64,000 bases of DNA from contig NC_134515.1 of the NCBI RefSeq assembly GCF_027942865.1, positions 11,523,339-11,587,338 of the forward strand, in the 5' to 3' direction. The stretch is from Odontesthes bonariensis. Taxonomy: Eukaryota > Chordata > Actinopteri > Atheriniformes > Atherinopsidae. Made by a program: the position numbers and the translations under genes. Below the pieces are notes generated by a model that did no database searches, had not been told where the DNA came from, and saw nothing but the letters and a program-made list of their open reading frames with translations. This document shows positions 61,934-64,000 of this stretch, in pieces (position 1 is the stretch's first letter; each line of letters starts with the position of its first letter).

Positions 61934-63289
61934 ATGGAGGTGGGCATGCGTGTGGTGCGTGGCCTGGACTGGAAGTGGGGGAACCAAGATGATTGTGAGG
62001 GGCATGTGGGCACTGTGGTGGAAATCGGGCGGCAGGGCAGCACTACTACCCCGGACAAGACGGTGGTAGTGCAATGGGACAGCGGCACACGGACCAACTA
62101 CCGTACTGGCTACCAGGGTTCCTATGACCTGCTGCTTTACGACAATGCTCAAATTGGTAAGCTCTCGATAAAGTTTCAACACTGTTTCTCAGCTTAACAA
62201 ATTAAATCAAATGAGCACAAGTTCAATAATGTTTTGAGGATAAAATGAGGGACAAAGCTTTGACATGTCACAGTTTTTATACTCAAGACATGCCCCCAAA
62301 CGAACATTTAGTGAAAAATGTATTAAATTAACATTTCTGTTAAAGAACACAAACGTGAGCTATACGCCTCATATTTAGATTAGACATCATCATCCTTGGT
62401 CTCCAACGAGTCTTACTTCATTGTCGTCAGTTTGTTTAATTTTCAAAACATGATACATTTTGACAAGAATGTTGGTTTGAACATATCTAGTTTTTCTTTT
62501 TTGAAATCCAAATGAAAGGCATGAAAAGAAAAGGCTCCTCACTCATGTCTCCATTAACTGTGATTGTCACTTTTTTTTCGCCTTCTTGCATATTTGTACC
62601 CGTTTCTTACTGTCAGGGCTCTTAAAGCCCATTTTGAGGAGGCACGATACAATTAAGACAGTCTCTTGTCATCAACCATCCAGCTCTATTTTGGACTTGA
62701 ATGACACACACACACACACACACACACACACATTAATGGAGGACTCATTAGCATTTTGCTCCACTTAGAGCAACATTTTTCTGCCTGAGAAGCTTGCCCT
62801 TCAGTTGATAGAGTGAATGAAGACGAGAGGTGAGGAGCCAAGGGGGGTGGCAGTAGTCGTGCTGTTTCTGCCTCAGTTTTCTGCTGTCTCTTGATATTAG
62901 CCACTCTTATTAGCAACACCAGGAAAGATGTATCCCATGAATGTTTCTATGACTTATGTGACCTTATGCTTCATACTTAAACTTATAATTATATTATAAC
63001 TCTATAAATTATTGAGGTAGAAGGTTGTAAAAAAAAGAAAAAAAAAGTATTTCTTTGTAACAATCGGTTAAAAAAGAGAAACAGAAACCTACATAACCAC
63101 TTCTTCTTCTCCTCCAGGGGTGCGTCACTCCAATATCATCTGTGACAGCTGCAAGAAGCATGGTATCATGGGGATGCGATGGAAGTGTAAAGTGTGTTTC
63201 GATTACGACCTGTGCACCCAGTGTTACATGAACAACAAGCACGACCTCAGCCATGCTTTCGAACGTTACGAAACTGCACATTCCCAGCC
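61934..63289 (+). CDS. mib2: E3 ubiquitin ligase Mind bomb 2, N-terminal exons (partial)
   Basis: Two coding exons: 61934-62156 (the exon itself starts near 61755) and 63118-63289. The remainder lies beyond the window. MIB2 is a RING E3 ligase that ubiquitinates Notch ligands such as Delta. Exon 1 encodes a MIB/HERC2 domain ([14 protein letters not shown] ... [17 protein letters not shown] ... [12 protein letters not shown]), close to human MIB2. Exon 2 encodes the ZZ zinc finger, with Cys pairs in [22 protein letters not shown] and downstream His in [17 protein letters not shown]. The ATG at 61934 has A at -3 and G at +4. The frame stays open upstream to the acceptor, encoding a Pro/Arg/Ser-rich stretch with no counterpart in human MIB2, so 61934 is preferred but an N-terminal extension is not excluded. 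MIB2 rather than MIB1, from residue matches and neighbours. Confidence 0.93.
62704..62732 (+). repeat. CA microsatellite in mib2 intron
   Basis: About fourteen AC units between the MIB/HERC2 and ZZ exons. Confidence 0.95.
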
Positions 63290-64000
63290 GTGAGTACCAT
63301 GCTGCCACTTCCCCAGCACAATTGATCCTAATTTAAATTCTAATTACATTGTTGTCAGTCACAATGTGTGCACAACCTTGCACTACTTAAATCCAGTTTG
63401 ACTCAAGAATGGAAGACCTTATTAGTCTTGTTTCCTACAATTAACTCAGTGGTCAGGTAGATCTTTTTTTCATTTGAATTCATTTGCTCATAAACCAGCA
63501 CAGTTCATTTTAATACTGATAAGCTAACAGCGAACTTTGCTGAGAGTTGCCTATTGATATAACGATATTAAAGCAGAGCAATGTTTTTTTAGCCTAAAGC
63601 CTACCTCACGAACAGCGTCACAGACTCAGGTCCAAAAGTATATATTGACCCTTTTTAATAAATAATATAAGAATACGTTTTCTAAGCCATTGCTTTGTTT
63701 CTAGTGTAAGAGTAGAGACGGACCAGAAAAAAGAGGATGTGTTTCTCCTTTTTACTTCATTTTTCCCCCTACCATTCAACTTGGTCTGCAGGTTCCTCTT
63801 ACTTTGGTTATTGATTTATCTGATTATTATTTTCTCAGTTAAACATTTAAGTTTGTAAAATGTCAGAGAATTTACTGAATGTAATGAAATTGCATATTTT
63901 GTCTTTATCAAATATATTAGATTGACGATGGCATAATTTAATCCTGAATTTAGAATAAATTTAGAATTCTAAACATGACACGACTACTGGCATACCACTA
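63290..64000 (+). other. mib2 intron running off the window
   Basis: Begins at the consensus donor GTGAGT (63290) after the ZZ exon. No further exon is visible to the window end; the rest is AT-rich. Confidence 0.7.

Noticed and set aside
1-64000. Search by eye for CRISPR arrays, bacterial operons, phage genes, tRNA genes and the miR-200/429 or miR-34a seeds expected from 1p36 synteny.
   Set aside because: None found; the repeats present are microsatellites and eukaryotic transposon relics.

Overview
The window is nuclear DNA of a ray-finned fish, most likely a teleost. Its genes are split into many short exons with GT...AG junctions. The decoded proteins are vertebrate orthologues with fish-like divergence. 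The intergenic DNA carries fish-type Tc1, hAT, Rex3-like and LINE-tail debris. No bacterial, phage, CRISPR or biosynthetic system was seen. All exon coordinates were worked out by hand from reading phase, splice consensus and remembered human orthologues; no alignment was run. Layout: (1) 98-4832, + strand, the last seven coding exons of atp13a2, a lysosomal P5B polyamine-transporting ATPase. (2) 6959-9608, - strand, complete szrd1, convergent with atp13a2. (3) 12721-13271, - strand, complete smim1, a 72-residue erythroid membrane protein too split to stand out as an ORF. (4) 16561-28594, + strand, complete cdk11b (19 coding exons, 802 residues). (5) 30392-39623, - strand, complete mmp23 (8 exons, 385 residues), convergent with cdk11b. 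(6) 43324-45386, + strand, complete ubiad1. (7) 61934-63289 and beyond, + strand, the first two recognisable coding exons of mib2, which runs off the right edge. All seven orthologues lie on human chromosome 1p36. CDK11B, MMP23B and MIB2 are near neighbours there; here ubiad1 lies between mmp23 and mib2. The genes are a conserved neighbourhood rather than a functional operon: ion/polyamine transport, RNA-binding-domain protein, red-cell membrane protein, splicing/transcription kinase, metalloproteinase, menaquinone-4 synthase and ubiquitin ligase. Non-genic content: a fold-back element with TTAA flanks (3554-4320) in the last atp13a2 intron; a hAT-type element with a perfect 8-bp target duplication (21772-22584) in a cdk11b intron; Tc1-type relics at 35.6-37.2 kb and 46.3-47.4 kb, one holding a nested insertion; non-LTR tails at about 48.66-48.99 and 51.35-51.65 kb; and several microsatellites. 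The points most worth a second look are the absence of the human-type internal start methionine for the CDK11 p58 isoform, a probable GC-AG intron in mmp23, a GATA-motif cluster upstream of smim1, and a sequence module shared by two otherwise unrelated mobile-element contexts.
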